A stretch of DNA of 64,000 bases from Agroathelia rolfsii. Its lineage: Eukaryota > Basidiomycota > Agaricomycetes > Amylocorticiales > Amylocorticiaceae. This document shows, one piece after another, positions 48,541 to 60,600 of the stretch (positions within the stretch are counted from its first letter, which is position 1; every line of letters begins with the position of its first letter). The position numbers were made by a program, and so were the translations under genes. The stretch is taken from the NCBI GenBank assembly GCA_018343915.1, contig JABRWF010000001.1, positions 5,518,001 through 5,582,000 of the forward strand, written 5' to 3'. The notes under the pieces are model-generated. The model worked only from the letters and a program-made list of their open reading frames with translations, was not told the DNA's origin and did no database searches.

Positions 48541-48911
48541 TCAAATATATTTGGCGTGCGATTACGAAAGACGATAATCCAGACGTTTGCTATCGCCCAT
48601 ACTAAGGACAGTCTGAATCAATTTTGTTTTATTGTATCTTGATCTCTGCTATCGGGGACATGGCGAAAACTTCTTTTCACGCATTCCATTCATTTTTGTA
48701 CATACCGTTATTTATTCTTGTTAACATTATTAAAACTGTTCGTGCGTATGATATCGGTATGGGATAATTCTGTTGAGGTTTAAATATTTAACTCGACATT
48801 ATGAATAAGTCGGTTGCGGTGTAGCCCGAGCTAAGAGAAATGGTAGAAAGAGTTGAGAGAAGGGGGGGGGGGGGGGGGAGGAGGATGATACAAACAGTGC
48901 CAGAATTGTTT
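48541..48911. other. Convergent spacer between glutaminase and F-box gene
   Basis: Short 3' flanks of both genes, containing a G17 tract at 48862-48878. Confidence 0.5.
48862..48878. repeat. G17 homopolymer
   Basis: Seventeen G on the plus strand, 34 bases beyond the stop of the minus-strand F-box gene, in a tail-to-tail gap. Confidence 0.9.
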
Positions 48912-50631
48912 CTATCTCTCATCATGGTCTTTGCCTCTTTGTGCAAAAACCAGCTCTTGCAAGCATTCCCATCTCTCAGCACTCCAAAATGACCTAGTCT
49001 TTTCTAAACGTGGGAACGACCGCGAAACAAAAGAAGCTAGCTCCTCAAGTTGATTCACTGTCGTACGAAGGATGCTAGGTATATATGGTGAGACGAACGG
49101 TGTGATAGCAATAGCAGGAACCTGAGGAGGGGATTCATTATCAACGGGATACGCGTAGAACCCATCAGCACGAACGGTAGTCTGAGCGGTGATTGCATTA
49201 GCCTCAAGATACTGGTATGATGCGCTTGACGATACGGGAAAAGCAAGGGGAGGATGAAGTAGGGACTCCGTCACGACTCTAAACTCAACCAGCTTCGGAT
49301 GATGGCTAGAGAAGTGGGCTAAACTACGAAACGTTGGTCGGGAGACCATAGATCTGGGCGGTGTTTCATCCTCATCCACGTCAACCAGTGTATTCGGCCT
49401 GCGTCCATTTATCACGAATTCGGTTAGATTCGGCCACGATGCGGCTAGATTGGACATGACATCATCTGTGAGGGCAATGTGCATGAATAAGTTGAGATTA
49501 ATTGTGCGTAAGCGTAGAAGGGCTGCTAATGCAAGCAAAAACTCGTTCGGGAAAGTAGAAACGTTTGCAGTATGCTCGCTATCGCCCGAATAGACCTTGA
49601 GCAGCATAAGTTGGTGATGGATACTCGAGTGAGCCAGCTGTGTGGCAAAAGACATAAAACTACTCGGCGATGCATCCAGAAAGAAACTGACATCGAGTGA
49701 AGAAAGTACTGGCTTGAATGCGTCAAGAAAGTTGGTGGCTACATCCAGCGAATCCCAAGTGTATAGGCTTAATGATCTCAATGACTGGAAGAGGTGTCGA
49801 TCGCTGGGATTTTTTTGTATACAGGCCAATTCTTTGCTTGATATTTGAATTTTAAGACTCCTTAAAACGGGCAATAGCCCGATGAGGACAACCGTGCGTC
49901 CTACCGTGTCTGAGTCCGAGCCCTGCCAGGGAGGAGACCACAGATCAAGATGGGTTAACATTTTCCAATCTCCGTTTATTCCTTTTTTTGCATCAAAGAG
50001 CAGTTGCGATAGAATAGATTGGTGGCGACGAGGGTATGCAAATGATAGATCAAGGGTTTGAACAGAAGGTCGCATAAATAACTTGATCATTGATGCAGCT
50101 TGTTCGTCCTCGAATTGAATCGCCAAATGACGCAAGCGTGGTAAGAGCACTGTTGCTTCGGGATTCTCCGAGAAACGGAGTAGCACTTCGAAGACGTTGG
50201 TATCAACACCAACGTTGCGTGTAGAGTTGCGAGAAAAGTTTTTTAGGATAAGATTTCTAATGCGAGAGGCATAAAACCGAAAACGGTCTCCCGTAACATC
50301 ATTTGACGCGATTGGACGACGTAAATGCTGCATTATGTCATCTTTGAGTCCACGAATACTGATCTTTTGTGTTTAAAAGACATACCAGTTGCTTCGGAAT
50401 ACCGTAATCACCTGTGCTTCTGATCTCCCAGTTATCTTGCGGTAATAGTTTGAGCATGGGGACAAGCGAGAACTGGGTACGCCAAACGCCATCCAAGGCG
50501 GGTTCGGACCAAGCACGACAGACCACCGCAGCAGTCACTAAGGGTATAGGTATTTTTCCCGATTGATACCCTTCATCCAGAAAGTTGAAGATGCATTCGA
50601 GGATTTCTGGGATCAACAAGCATGCATGCAT
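48912..50631 (-). CDS. F-box-like/LRR protein, third locus
   Basis: ATG at 50631: MHACLLIPEILECIFNFLDE, then VTAAVVCRAWSEPALDGVWR and MLKLLPQDNWEIRST, the same F-box-like layout as the gene at 37136. A 70-base intron (GTGATT...CTCAAAG) joins exon 2 in frame as DIMQHLRRPIASNDVTG. The LRR body includes FRFYASRIRNLILKNFSRNS, MIKLFMRPSVQTLDLSFAYP, LALAALLRLRTINLNLFMHI and HHPKLVEFRVVTESLLHP, ending RGKDHDER at 48912. About 550 residues. A longer first frame would need a non-ATG start, so the ATG is preferred. Diverged from the other F-box genes here; SCF role inferred. Confidence 0.75.
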
Positions 50632-53600
50632 GAGAGCTAAAAAGTCCAATTTTTTATCGAGATGTTACTGAAGTTTCACATAATCGATGTGATGGTGTCT
50701 CACAATTCTTTGAAGGACGATGTGATGTCTAGGAACTCGTTGGAGCCGGGTTGAATTTACAAAAAGACAGATTTCAAGGCTCCTATTTACATTCTCTAGA
50801 AACGAGTTTGGGGCGAGAAATCAAAGGAGGAACCAAGTCTAATAGTGGTAGATCATGTTCTTTTTTAGTTTCCCCAGTTTAAAACCGGCTATAGCAAGAC
50901 TCAGAGAATGCTTGAGTCGAGAAAGCATGTTGCCCCAACGCTAGGCTCGCCAGTTTAGGACCCACAGACGGATGATAGGTTGTTTTTGCTCATGGTAGTG
51001 TTCCTACTAGTGTGTGTTGATTCTATATCCCTGATGTTGCTGGTCCGCTAATCACTAGCCCCCGGTATTCACTTCTGGGGATGGATTTCGGTGACCCAGT
51101 CGGACTTTACACAAGCATGAAAACATACAACACGGCCAAACGAACCGGAGAGAAGCAAGTTGTTGCTGGAGTCCAGTCACGAAGGCTGTCACCGTGAGTC
51201 TCCCTCAGACAGACTCCGACGTTTGCTGACGCTCTGGCCCAACGTTATTGGTATACCTTCAAGTCTTACCATCGGCTCAATGTCACGAAATTAAATAGCT
51301 CTATACTCATCATCCCCTTGATTATACTGTTAATTAATCCTGCTTCTACATGCAACCTCATTTAAGATCATTAAGAGAAATATAGAAAAATACTCGGTAC
51401 TATAGTAGTAATAATTAGCTAAATATCACCCCCGCCCGTCCGCAAAAGCAGAAGCTCTTGCAATTGATCCCATTTCGGAGCCTCCCGACGTGGAGTTGCC
51501 GAAACCCTCTCCAGCCGTGACAGAAAATGCACGCTCAATTGCTACCGGTAATTGTTATAGGCTCTCGTGTTCCGACTCTCCCAATTTCGCCACCCGGCCA
51601 AGTGTCAGCCGTCATCACAGCATTTAGCAGTGATCAGGAAATGAACTGATTCAAGCGTGCGCTTCAATCCTCCTTGGAAAACCCGGAAAGCAATCAAACG
51701 GCTTATGACAAAGACATGATCATCTCTTGGCTGGCAAAAGGAATAGCCCCAGGGACAGCGGGCCAGCCATGGGATTGCATGGCTCAACTCTTTCGATTTT
51801 TTTACTATGGAATGGTTATCCCCGGAGAAGCGTGTCCATGAAAATGCCTATTTGGGACTCGAGTCTTCTCGCTTTTTGTTCTCACTGGCCAGAGTTGGAA
51901 GTCCTCCGTCATCCTCGCCGCTCCCAGCGAACCGACGCCAAGGTCATGGGACCTGGGCGACTTCTACGGCCAGAATAATGATTGAGAGGGAAAGAAATTG
52001 GAGTGAAGATGCATACTACACCAATTATGGGTTAGAGGATAGGATAGTAAGCAGAACAGGAAAGACAGGCATGTCGTCACAAAAGCCATCATGAGCATCA
52101 TAAGCATGGGTCGCTATGTGAATGGGACGAGTCGACCGGCTCAAAAGTTTGATTGAGACGCTAACAGAGCCATCAACCAGACTCGGATACGACGAAAGCG
52201 TAGAGAGAGCAGATCACGAAGAAATCATTTTTCCCCTCAAACTCCTTCAAGTGAAGACAATGGCGACTTTTCAGCGTACTCAGACCGAAATCAGGAGTCC
52301 ACAACTATTGATTGATGATGAACACATGGTTAATTGCACGAATCGCCTGCCTGTAGTAAGAGGTGCAAAGACAAAAGAGAGGATGGTTCCGTACAGCTCC
52401 ATCGAGTCCGTGACATCCCTTGAATATTTCCTATTTTGGAGAAGTCTTTGAGGCCATTTTCGTATGTTCAAATTTGGTCCGAAGCGCCCTGTCAGGCATC
52501 GGCAATCGTTTCCCAAACACAACAAGTGAGACAAAAAAACCCTGCTTGAATATATATTCCGAATCTCCACCTCTTGATCCATGGGGCTTCATTAAGATCC
52601 ACAGTATTTTTTAATTGTGCTTACTGTTGCAAACGAGGCGCTGTGACAATTCGACAGAATTCTTGCTTCTTTTTCTCCGTCGGTCTTAAGTCTTCTCTCC
52701 CATAAACGCAGCTATATGTCTTTCTAAAATCCGTTATTTTTTGGTATCAAACCGAGCCAGTACAATTGTGGACCTGATCTAAGGTCGAAGAAAATTTGAC
52801 TGTCAGAAACCTGGTGGACTCGGACATCGATGGTGATGAACTCGAAGCTGTATGTTCAAGTTTATGGCCGGCATTAGCCGCTTCTTCATACGCTACTAGT
52901 CAAAGATATATGTACGAGTTTCTGTATATACCCAGTCCAACGGTATAGTCAAACTCTTTTTTATTTGGTTCGATATTGAATTTGTGACTGTAAATCAAGG
53001 ACGCTTGCAGTAACGTCGGTCACTTTTATCGTGTATCCGCCCATCAGAAGAGCTTCCAGTTTCACTCCTTAGTGGAAACTCACTGTCTGCTTGAATCAGA
53101 TTCTGATTTGGAAAAAATTACTCCTGAAGTGATTGCTGAGATAGTTTATTGTGCAATGTAAGTGACATTGGTACGCAGAAGTTGTGTCTGTGATTTGTGC
53201 TCATTCACAACTGCAACCCCACTGGTCACTGATCAGACATGTAGAGCTTTTTTGATGTCATGTTGTCACTCCAACCTACGCTGGTATATTTTTGATCGGC
53301 TAAAATACTAATGGTGCCTATATTCAATCTTAATCGATTACCATGACGAAGCGATCTATGTTACGCATTCCCGGGATGTGTGGCTACAGTATCGAATATC
53401 CGGCACACATGTTGCGATCAGTATCTGAGCTTGATGTCTATGATGTTCTCAGTGGTGAATCTGAATCTTATAGCCGACTGGACTAGAGGTTATTCGATCG
53501 GTTTCCTTCAGGTTGTGTAAGTTGTGTCCATGTCTCACTGGCGACCATTTTTCTAAATCCTTTGACTTTCACCATCCGGTTTAATACGGGAGTATCTAGG

Positions 53601-54152
53601 CAAGTCACAACAGCGTCTCTCCATACGAACTTTCGTACTTTTTTGCTGTCAGTCTATGTGAGAAGCTTCAGGCTTTCAACGTGTCTGCTTCTTGGTTATC
53701 TAGTTAGCGGTCAGCTGCTACCATATTGCCGAGAAATAGCCAACCGATGGCTTTGTCAAATTTGCCATCATTGCCTATTTTGTCCTGAAAAGTGTCTCAG
53801 ACATCATAATACTCTCAGCGACAAAGCTATACTTTCAGTACACCGATAAATCTACTGACGAAATGGGCGGCTATGAGTCGGTTCAAGGGTAGTTTCTTGA
53901 TTGAAGCCTTCAAGTTGCACCTAGGGAAATCTACGGCTATATGGATCCAATCTCAACGAAGTACCTATACATGTAACTAAGCAAGTAGCGGATGATCCAT
54001 TTATGCCAACGTCGACTCTTGACCGTCTGACCTGTCTTCGACCGATGAAACACCCGTATTGCTCCTTCCTGAGCAATATAAAGAACACGGCGTGCGCCTG
54101 GTTGAATATCAAGGGGAAAAAAAAAATCTAGGCTACTAAACGACCTTTGAAA
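50632..54152. other. Mostly unresolved 3.5-kb region
   Basis: No gene I can name. Plus-strand frames at 51727-51978 and 52122-52451 lack family content or splice context. The segment 52790-53480 shows coding-like exons (separate entry). The last 300 bases are the promoter of the CE1 gene, with an A-rich leader. Confidence 0.35.
52790..53480 (+). other. Possible unrecognised or decaying gene
   Basis: Three plus-strand pieces look coding. VEENLTVRNLVDSDIDGDEL with EAVCSSLWPALAASSYATSQ is near 52795-52940. VGHFYRVSAHQKSFQFHSLV with ESDSDLEKITPEVIAEIVYC lies between an AG acceptor (53011) and a GTAAGTG donor (53159). MTKRSMLRIPGMCGYSIEYP with SELDVYDVLSGESESY follows near 53343-53485. No start-to-stop model could be built and no family is recognised. 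It could be an orphan gene or a relic. Confidence 0.25.
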
Positions 54153-55404
54153 ATGTTCTCACGCAGCACTCTCCTCGCCGCTACGTTGGCTGTCGTCTCA
54201 GGAGTCAACGCTCTCTCTTCTACTTTACAGCAAATTACCGCAAACATTGGGTCTAACCCCAACAATGTTGGATTTTATATCTATAAGCCGACTAAACTTG
54301 CGTCTCCCACCCCTCTCATTGTCGCTCTTCACGAGTGCAGTGCTTCTGCCCAAGTTTATTTCGGCCAAACCAATTTGCCCGCCCTAGCCGACGAGCATGG
54401 ATTCATCATGTAAATCTACCACTCTACATCTCAGAGTTCAGTTACTGATTCATAAATAGCATTTACGGCAATGCTCCTCGTTCTGGCGGATGCTGGGATG
54501 TATCATCGAGCGCCACACTCACTCATAATGGCGGCGGCGACTCCCTTGGTGTTGCTAACGTGGCTCGTTATGCCATCTCCAATCTCGGTGTCGACGCATC
54601 TCAAGTCTTTGTTACGGGTTCATCTTCTGGTGCCATGTTGACGTCTGTCATGCTTGGAGCGTATCCTGATATTTTCGCTGGTAAGTAACAGCTTGTATCT
54701 GGTAGAAATCCGATTAGTCAATTAATCAATATCGAAAAGCCGGATCCGCATACTCTGGCGTTGCGTTCGGGTGCTTTGCGGGATCTGGCACCGCTACTTG
54801 GAACTCCCAGTGCTCTGAGGGTGAAATGACTTACACTGCTCAGCAATGGGGACAGCTTGTCTTCAATGCCTACCCTGGCTTCACTGGCACTCGTCCCAGA
54901 GTCCAGTTCTGGCACGGAACTGCTGACACGACACTCAACCCCCAGAACTTCTACTACCAGATCGAGCAATGGACGGATGTTTTCGGCGTGTCACAGACGC
55001 CTACCTCAAACATTACAAACGATCCGCAGTCAGGTTACTCGACTGCTTCGTACGGCCCCAACATTCAGGCAATCCTCGCGCAAGGCGTTGGCCATGGTGT
55101 TCCAGAACATGAGAACATCACTGTTGAATGGTTCGGCCTCCAGAACCTGACTCCAGGCAGCAGCACTGGTACAGGAAGTAGCACTGGTGCAGGCAGTACC
55201 TCAACCTCCACCCCTTCTTCGACCCCAAGCAGCACCTCACAGGCGGAATATGGCCAGTGTGGCGGTGAGTATTAAAGGATGTTCTCCGCAAAGAAGCAAT
55301 CGTATTGATCCACGAAAATAGGTATTGGCTGGACTGGGCCCACAACTTGCGTTTCGCCCTATACCTGCAAAGCCATTAATTCTTACTATTCTCAATGCTT
55401 GTGA
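54153..55404 (+). CDS. CE1 acetyl xylan/feruloyl-type esterase with C-terminal CBM1
   Basis: ATG at 54153: [20 protein letters not shown], a clear signal peptide. The esterase domain has [60 protein letters not shown] (nucleophile Ser in GSSSG), [17 protein letters not shown] (Asp) and GHGVPEH (His), giving a complete CE1 triad. A Ser/Thr/Gly linker leads to a cellulose-binding module, AEYGQCGG / [20 protein letters not shown] / YYSQCL, with its four cysteines and flat aromatic face. Three introns, the last inside the CBM1. About 350 residues, extracellular; removes acetyl or feruloyl groups from xylan while bound to cellulose. A wood/plant cell-wall enzyme; no neighbours of the same pathway here. 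Confidence 0.92.
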
Positions 55405-56558
55405 GATCTGGAAAAACGCTCCTTTCAACGGTGTCGGATGGGACTCTACCCTCGCGTTTGCATTTCTCAGTCCATAATCTGTTTTACGCGCCCCTTGGGT
55501 TTTGAGTTGTGGATATGAACTGCTTGTGCAGCAGATGTAGTTTACTGGCTCTGTGTAACAAATATGAAAAAAAAAAAAAAAGCATTCCTGGAAATATTGT
55601 ACTTCGTAGGACAATAAATTTGACTGTATTCGATGAGCTGCTTCGACTTGAAAGTAACATCTGCGCTTGGACAATTTTGGTATTTACATATTCAAAAAGA
55701 GCAAGCTAGTCAGATACACAAGATTAAGATTATCCAGGAGATCAGTACCAAAGAGGCCTAGCAGATTACGTATAGCAACTGTCTAGTATGTATGTTACCA
55801 CGGGTGAAGGACCGATGAGAATCATGAAGCGGAAACATGAGTCACCAATCATCGATCGTTGTTGAGTACTTTGAGTTTAACTTCGTAATACGCGTGGGCA
55901 TTGAATCCTATTCACGAGTACGACTTCTGAAGAACGTACGCTTTATTGACTCACTAGGTAGATAGCTATAGCTTAATACACTCGGACCGGGCTCCAAGTG
56001 CCTATAGTCGTAGTATATTCTTTAGACATTCATGTTACGAACTACATGTAACTGTGATCTCTATCAGGTGTACTAGAATAACAGCGTATTCATTCTATCT
56101 ACAAAATCGAAGCATTTTGAATTTTAAACAAAACCGTTCATTTGTTCATGCCACTCGCCAATCGCACAGGAAGATGTAAAAGATGCAAATTTTTCAATTA
56201 CCCAGAAGGATGCTTGGGCATGATATATACATGTACTTATAGATACAGCTAGGTAGGAAAATAGCACAATGAAAACAGAAAGCAGAAGGGATAGAAAAGG
56301 ATGGTCTAAGCTTGATCCGCAGACCAGGATCCAAAAAGAAAGGGGGGGGGGAGGTGTAGGGTGTGTGGATATGCTATGGCTACAGGTTACGAAATGATAA
56401 ACAGAAGAGATAATGTCTGATGGGGGGCGCTGTTAGGCGGTTTACGAAGTGAGTAATATGCTACATATTTGATAGACGATTTGAAAACAGGTGAGTAGGA
56501 AAACGGGAATATAGGACTGTCTGACCGGCAATGAAGGAAACTACAAATTGATGCAAAT
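55405..56558. other. Convergent spacer downstream of the esterase
   Basis: About 1.15 kb without genes. It includes a 15-A run near 55566 and a G10 tract at 56342-56351, again between two genes that end towards each other. Confidence 0.4.
56342..56351. repeat. G10 homopolymer
   Basis: Ten G on the plus strand preceded by AAAGAAA, in the gap between the plus-strand esterase and a minus-strand relic. Confidence 0.85.
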
Positions 56559-57160
56559 TTAAGCTTCGGCTGCAGTAGCAGTGCCAGCGACGTCCAGGCT
56601 CAAACGTGTGCGAAAGCCCATGTCGATGCTCATGCGTGAGAGACCGAGACCAGGAATGTACGAGCCAAATGAAAGCGCATCTTCATCAACGATCATGGAA
56701 AGATTGTACTGCGTCTCTTCAAACTTGACATTGTGGTGCATGGGTGCGTGGGAAGGGACTCCTTCATTCACAGAGCAGGAGTCGGCTGGGCCAATCCATT
56801 AACGGCGCTATCGAGTGCCTTTACCCAGCCGTCAGATCGGACAGGTGTAGGTGATACGACGACATCGGTGTTACTGGGATCCACAGACGAGAACTGGGGA
56901 TTGTAGGACGGGGCTGCCATCTGGTTCGGGGCTGTAAACGGATCGACCGCGTGAGGAGGAAGAGCCTCGGTGGCATACATGGACTGCGAGTTGCCGGGTC
57001 GAACAGAGAGGTATAATCTGGCTCGGGCAAGGCATTGGCATAGTCACGGTCACGGCGTTAGCCATATACAGGGCAAGATTCCCAAGTTTCGCTTCCGAAT
57101 GCAGCACGTGTACATGAAGTAAAGACATCCTCACAACGTAGTCTGAATGACGGTCGATAC
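56559..57160 (-). pseudogene. Frameshifted relic of an unrecognised protein
   Basis: The minus strand reads HSDYVVRMSLLHVHVLHSEA, then in another frame DYANALPEPDYTSLFDP. After a missing base near 57010 it continues SMYATEALPPHAVDPFTAPN and VDPSNTDVVVSPTPVRSDGW. Another one-base shift near 56775 leads to VKFEETQYNLSMIVDEDALS with GSYIPGLGLSRMSIDMGFRT and a stop at 56559. The pieces abut without intron signals, so frameshifts (or sequencing errors) are more likely than splicing. The Pro/Ser-rich composition resembles the C-terminus of a fungal regulatory protein, but I recognise no family. It lies where the continuation of the dynein gene would be expected and is not dynein. Confidence 0.4.
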
Positions 57161-57619
57161 TAGCACGGCAGAATAGTCATGCATCGGGCATTCTAAAAGC
57201 TTTTGGAATTGTAAGCCAGGATAGAAGCAAGTGCGACAACCAGCGCCGATTCAAAAGTAAATAATGCTCGGTGACAACACCAAACAGATGCAATGGCGAG
57301 TGGATTGCCATCAAGATTCATAGAAATAGGTTGACAGTGTATGAGCCATGGTTCAATAAACGCTTGCAATGAATCGAATCATTTCCTGAATCGTAAGAAT
57401 CCATTAGAGCATAATAAAAGAATGTACAGAAGCAGGACTAGCAGGCAAAAACGAATGTAAAACACGAGCATGCCAAAGCACAGTACAAAACAACAAAAAC
57501 CTGGGTATGAGCACACAAAAAAGACAGTCAAGAAAAAAGGACAGTGGGATGAACTCCAGGAGTGGAAAGATGAGAATAAATGCAAGGGATGATAACATAG
57601 GGTGAGAGAAAAAGGGTGC
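57161..57619. other. 3' flank of the dynein tail gene
   Basis: A-rich on the plus strand (T/C-rich on the coding strand), with no dynein exons. The minus-strand frame here is hydrophobic by composition only. Confidence 0.45.
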
Positions 57620-60600
57620 TCAATATCTACGGCCAGCAGCAGCACCGCCGCCACCACCACCGACTATACCTTCGATTGAATGGTGCTCTAGATCGTTCCT
57701 AGCCTTGAGTATAGCTGCGTGCATTTCCTTCATGACGTTTCCAAGCTTAACACCAAATCGACTGAGGATATCCCTCTGCCATGCGTCGTACTTGGCATTC
57801 ACTCGCGCCTGCACCTGTTCGTAGTCGATGACGCATACACCGAACGTCTTTTGCGTCTCTGTCGTATCGAACGTCGACCGGGCCTTCTTGATCTCCGTTA
57901 GGAGTTGCTGCCAGTGCGCGAGATCTTCGCCGAGGCGGTTGAAGACATATTCGGCTTCGAGATCCCAGAGGGATTGGAATTGAAGCCATTTATTGACGTA
58001 CGTCTTTAGTTGCTCAACTTTGGCTTCAATGAGGGCGAATGGTCGCCGGAGAGTCTCTTCCGGCAGTTGAGTGAGCTATAGTGGAGAATCAGAATCAAAG
58101 ACAGATAAGGGCAATGCAATGTACTCATTACCAATGAGGTATACGTGGTCTCAGCAGATATGCTCCCTTGCATCTGAAGACCGATTTCGTATCGGGAGCT
58201 CTGAATCCGTTGCAGCCGACATACGATACCTATTCAACAATAGATTAAATCTACGTGGCAAGTTAAAATTCACTGGGATATACTTACCCAACCATTCGTG
58301 CAACTGACGAATCCAAGTCTGACGGGCATATTCTATTGGAGGGTCCAAGAAGATAACCTGGTTCTGTATCCGGATTTCATGTACAATGGGCTTTAATGTC
58401 ATATTCTCCTCTAGGAACTGTAACCGGAGTGAGTCGGGTTAAAACGCTAAAATAAAATAAGCTAACCTTTTCCTCCTTTGCACCCTTCGCCGACCTCCTC
58501 TTACCCACTACATCCCTCAGAGGTGCCGAATCGTCCTCCGATCGATCAAACTCGCCGCACCATACTTGGATGATATGCGTCAAGCGCTGCAGCAAGATCG
58601 TTTCTATCCGCTTATCCAGCTCGGCAACCCAGTGTTCTAGATTGGCATAGCCCTCCAGGTTCAGTCGGTCAATCTGAGAGCCAAGCCTGTTTGTTAGACT
58701 GCCGTTGACCCTTATCAGTGAGAGGATACTCATACCGCCGCTTGGACCTTGGTAAGAAGCTCAGTGAATGCTTCAATCGTATACGAGCATGAAGAAAGGT
58801 CTTCGATGGCCCTGAGCATGTCCTTGTACAAGTCAATAACATTATTTGTCTTATCCTAAGCTGAGTATCAGCACCACTGGCGGAAAAAAAGGAGGATAAC
58901 AAAAAAAAAATCAACCTGGAACACGGAGACGACGCTTGCAAATTCGCGCACGAATTGGATGTGTCGGTTGTCCCGCCCATCAGTACTGGCCACATAGCGG
59001 GAGGTGTCGTACTGGTTTACAAAGTAATCCCACTTGATGTTCATGCCTACACGGCAAGAAAAGAAAAGAAGAAGAAAAATGAGAAACCAGACAAAGGTGA
59101 ATAATTAGGGTAAACGGCACCACCTTTAGAGATCATCCTCTGCGACTCATTCCTATACTCAGCCACAAGCCACTCAATCCCCTTGTTATTCTCCACCAAA
59201 TCCAACGTCTGCCCATAGGTCCTCACCGTCTCCATCAAGCTCACAGCATGGGGATACACCCTCTTTGCATCCTTGGCCATATTTGTGATCGCATGCGGCA
59301 CCTGGAAATTCAACCAGAGCAGATTCCTGACCTCCTTGAACAGCGTGATGATCTGCGGATCAAAGTTCACCGCGAGCTGATAGCCGCCCCCACGGAGGCG
59401 GACGATCTCGAACAGGCGCCCCTGCACGCCCATCTCGCGCCGGTCGATCTCGTGCCGCCATGCCTCGTACACCGGCCGCGTGTCGAGTTTCTTGCGGAAT
59501 GCGGTCGACTCGGCTTGCAGCTTTTGGCCCTCGGCGTAGAGCTCCCAGCCTTTGCCGAGCACGTCCTCGACGCGCTTCATGTACGTGATCAGCTGTCGCT
59601 CGATTTGGCGCGCCCAGATGATGGCGCCTGCGATGGGCGGCAGGTCGCGCATTTGGGACATGTGATAGGCTTCGGAGAAGCGGTATTGTGTTTTGAACTG
59701 TAAGAACCCTCAGTCACTGGATGAATGGTGAAGATGGGATATACATACCTTTTCGTGTAGACGTTTGATGTCCTCTTTGACGGAGTCAATGAGTTGAGTT
59801 TGGTACTCTTGAATGGCTCCACGGATCTATTCAATTCGTAAGATGATATGAAAAGAAACAGAAAAGCCCAGGACAAACCTTTGGTCGCACGAACAAGGCG
59901 TTGAATTTTGAAAACACACGGAACATTTCGTTGGCGTTGCGAGCCGTTCCCAGTCTGTCTCGCAATCGAGCAATGATCTGGTTCTCGACTCTTGCCACGC
60001 GCTCATTGTATGCATTCTCAGCGGTCATCCAGATTTCGTTTCCCTCTAACAAATGTTAATCAGAACCGCTGCAATAGAAAATAGGAAGAAAACCGAATCA
60101 TACCAACAGAAACATCCAGTACATCAATACGCTTGACAATCTCATACGCCTCCCTAACCTCTTCCTCCATATCCATCCCGCCCACCTCCTTACCGACACT
60201 TCCAAGCCCCTTCGTTGGCCCGGTCATGACAGCAAGCTGCTCGTGCTGTTTCCGCCAGTCTCGCAGATACCGCGTCCGTTCCTGCAACTTCTGGTGCGCA
60301 GCATTGACTTTGATAGGGATAAACTTCTCCGAGCGTTTGCGCGTTACTTCACGCGCGACGTTGGTGAATTCCTTGATGAGATCGTCCCATGTACGGAACA
60401 CAGCCATTGTCTGTGTCATAAGTCGTTCAAAGGTTTCGTACGGTGTATACGCCAGTCGATGCGACGTGAGCACGCGAAGGAGCTGGTCGTTGAAGTCGCG
60501 CGAGATGGCCTCGACGAGAGGCAAGGCACGGCGGATGGGGTAGGGCGAGAGCTTGAGTTTGCGGTTGATGTGCCCAAAGATGAGCACGAGCGAGTCTTGG

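Noticed and set aside
50338..50649. F-box gene starting at 50649 with a short 22-base intron
   Set aside because: 50649 is TTG and 22 bases is too short; ATG 50631 with a 70-base intron gives a continuous frame.
59248..59703. 151-codon plus-strand frame opposite the dynein tail
   Set aside because: Antisense shadow; the minus strand carries conserved dynein sequence here.
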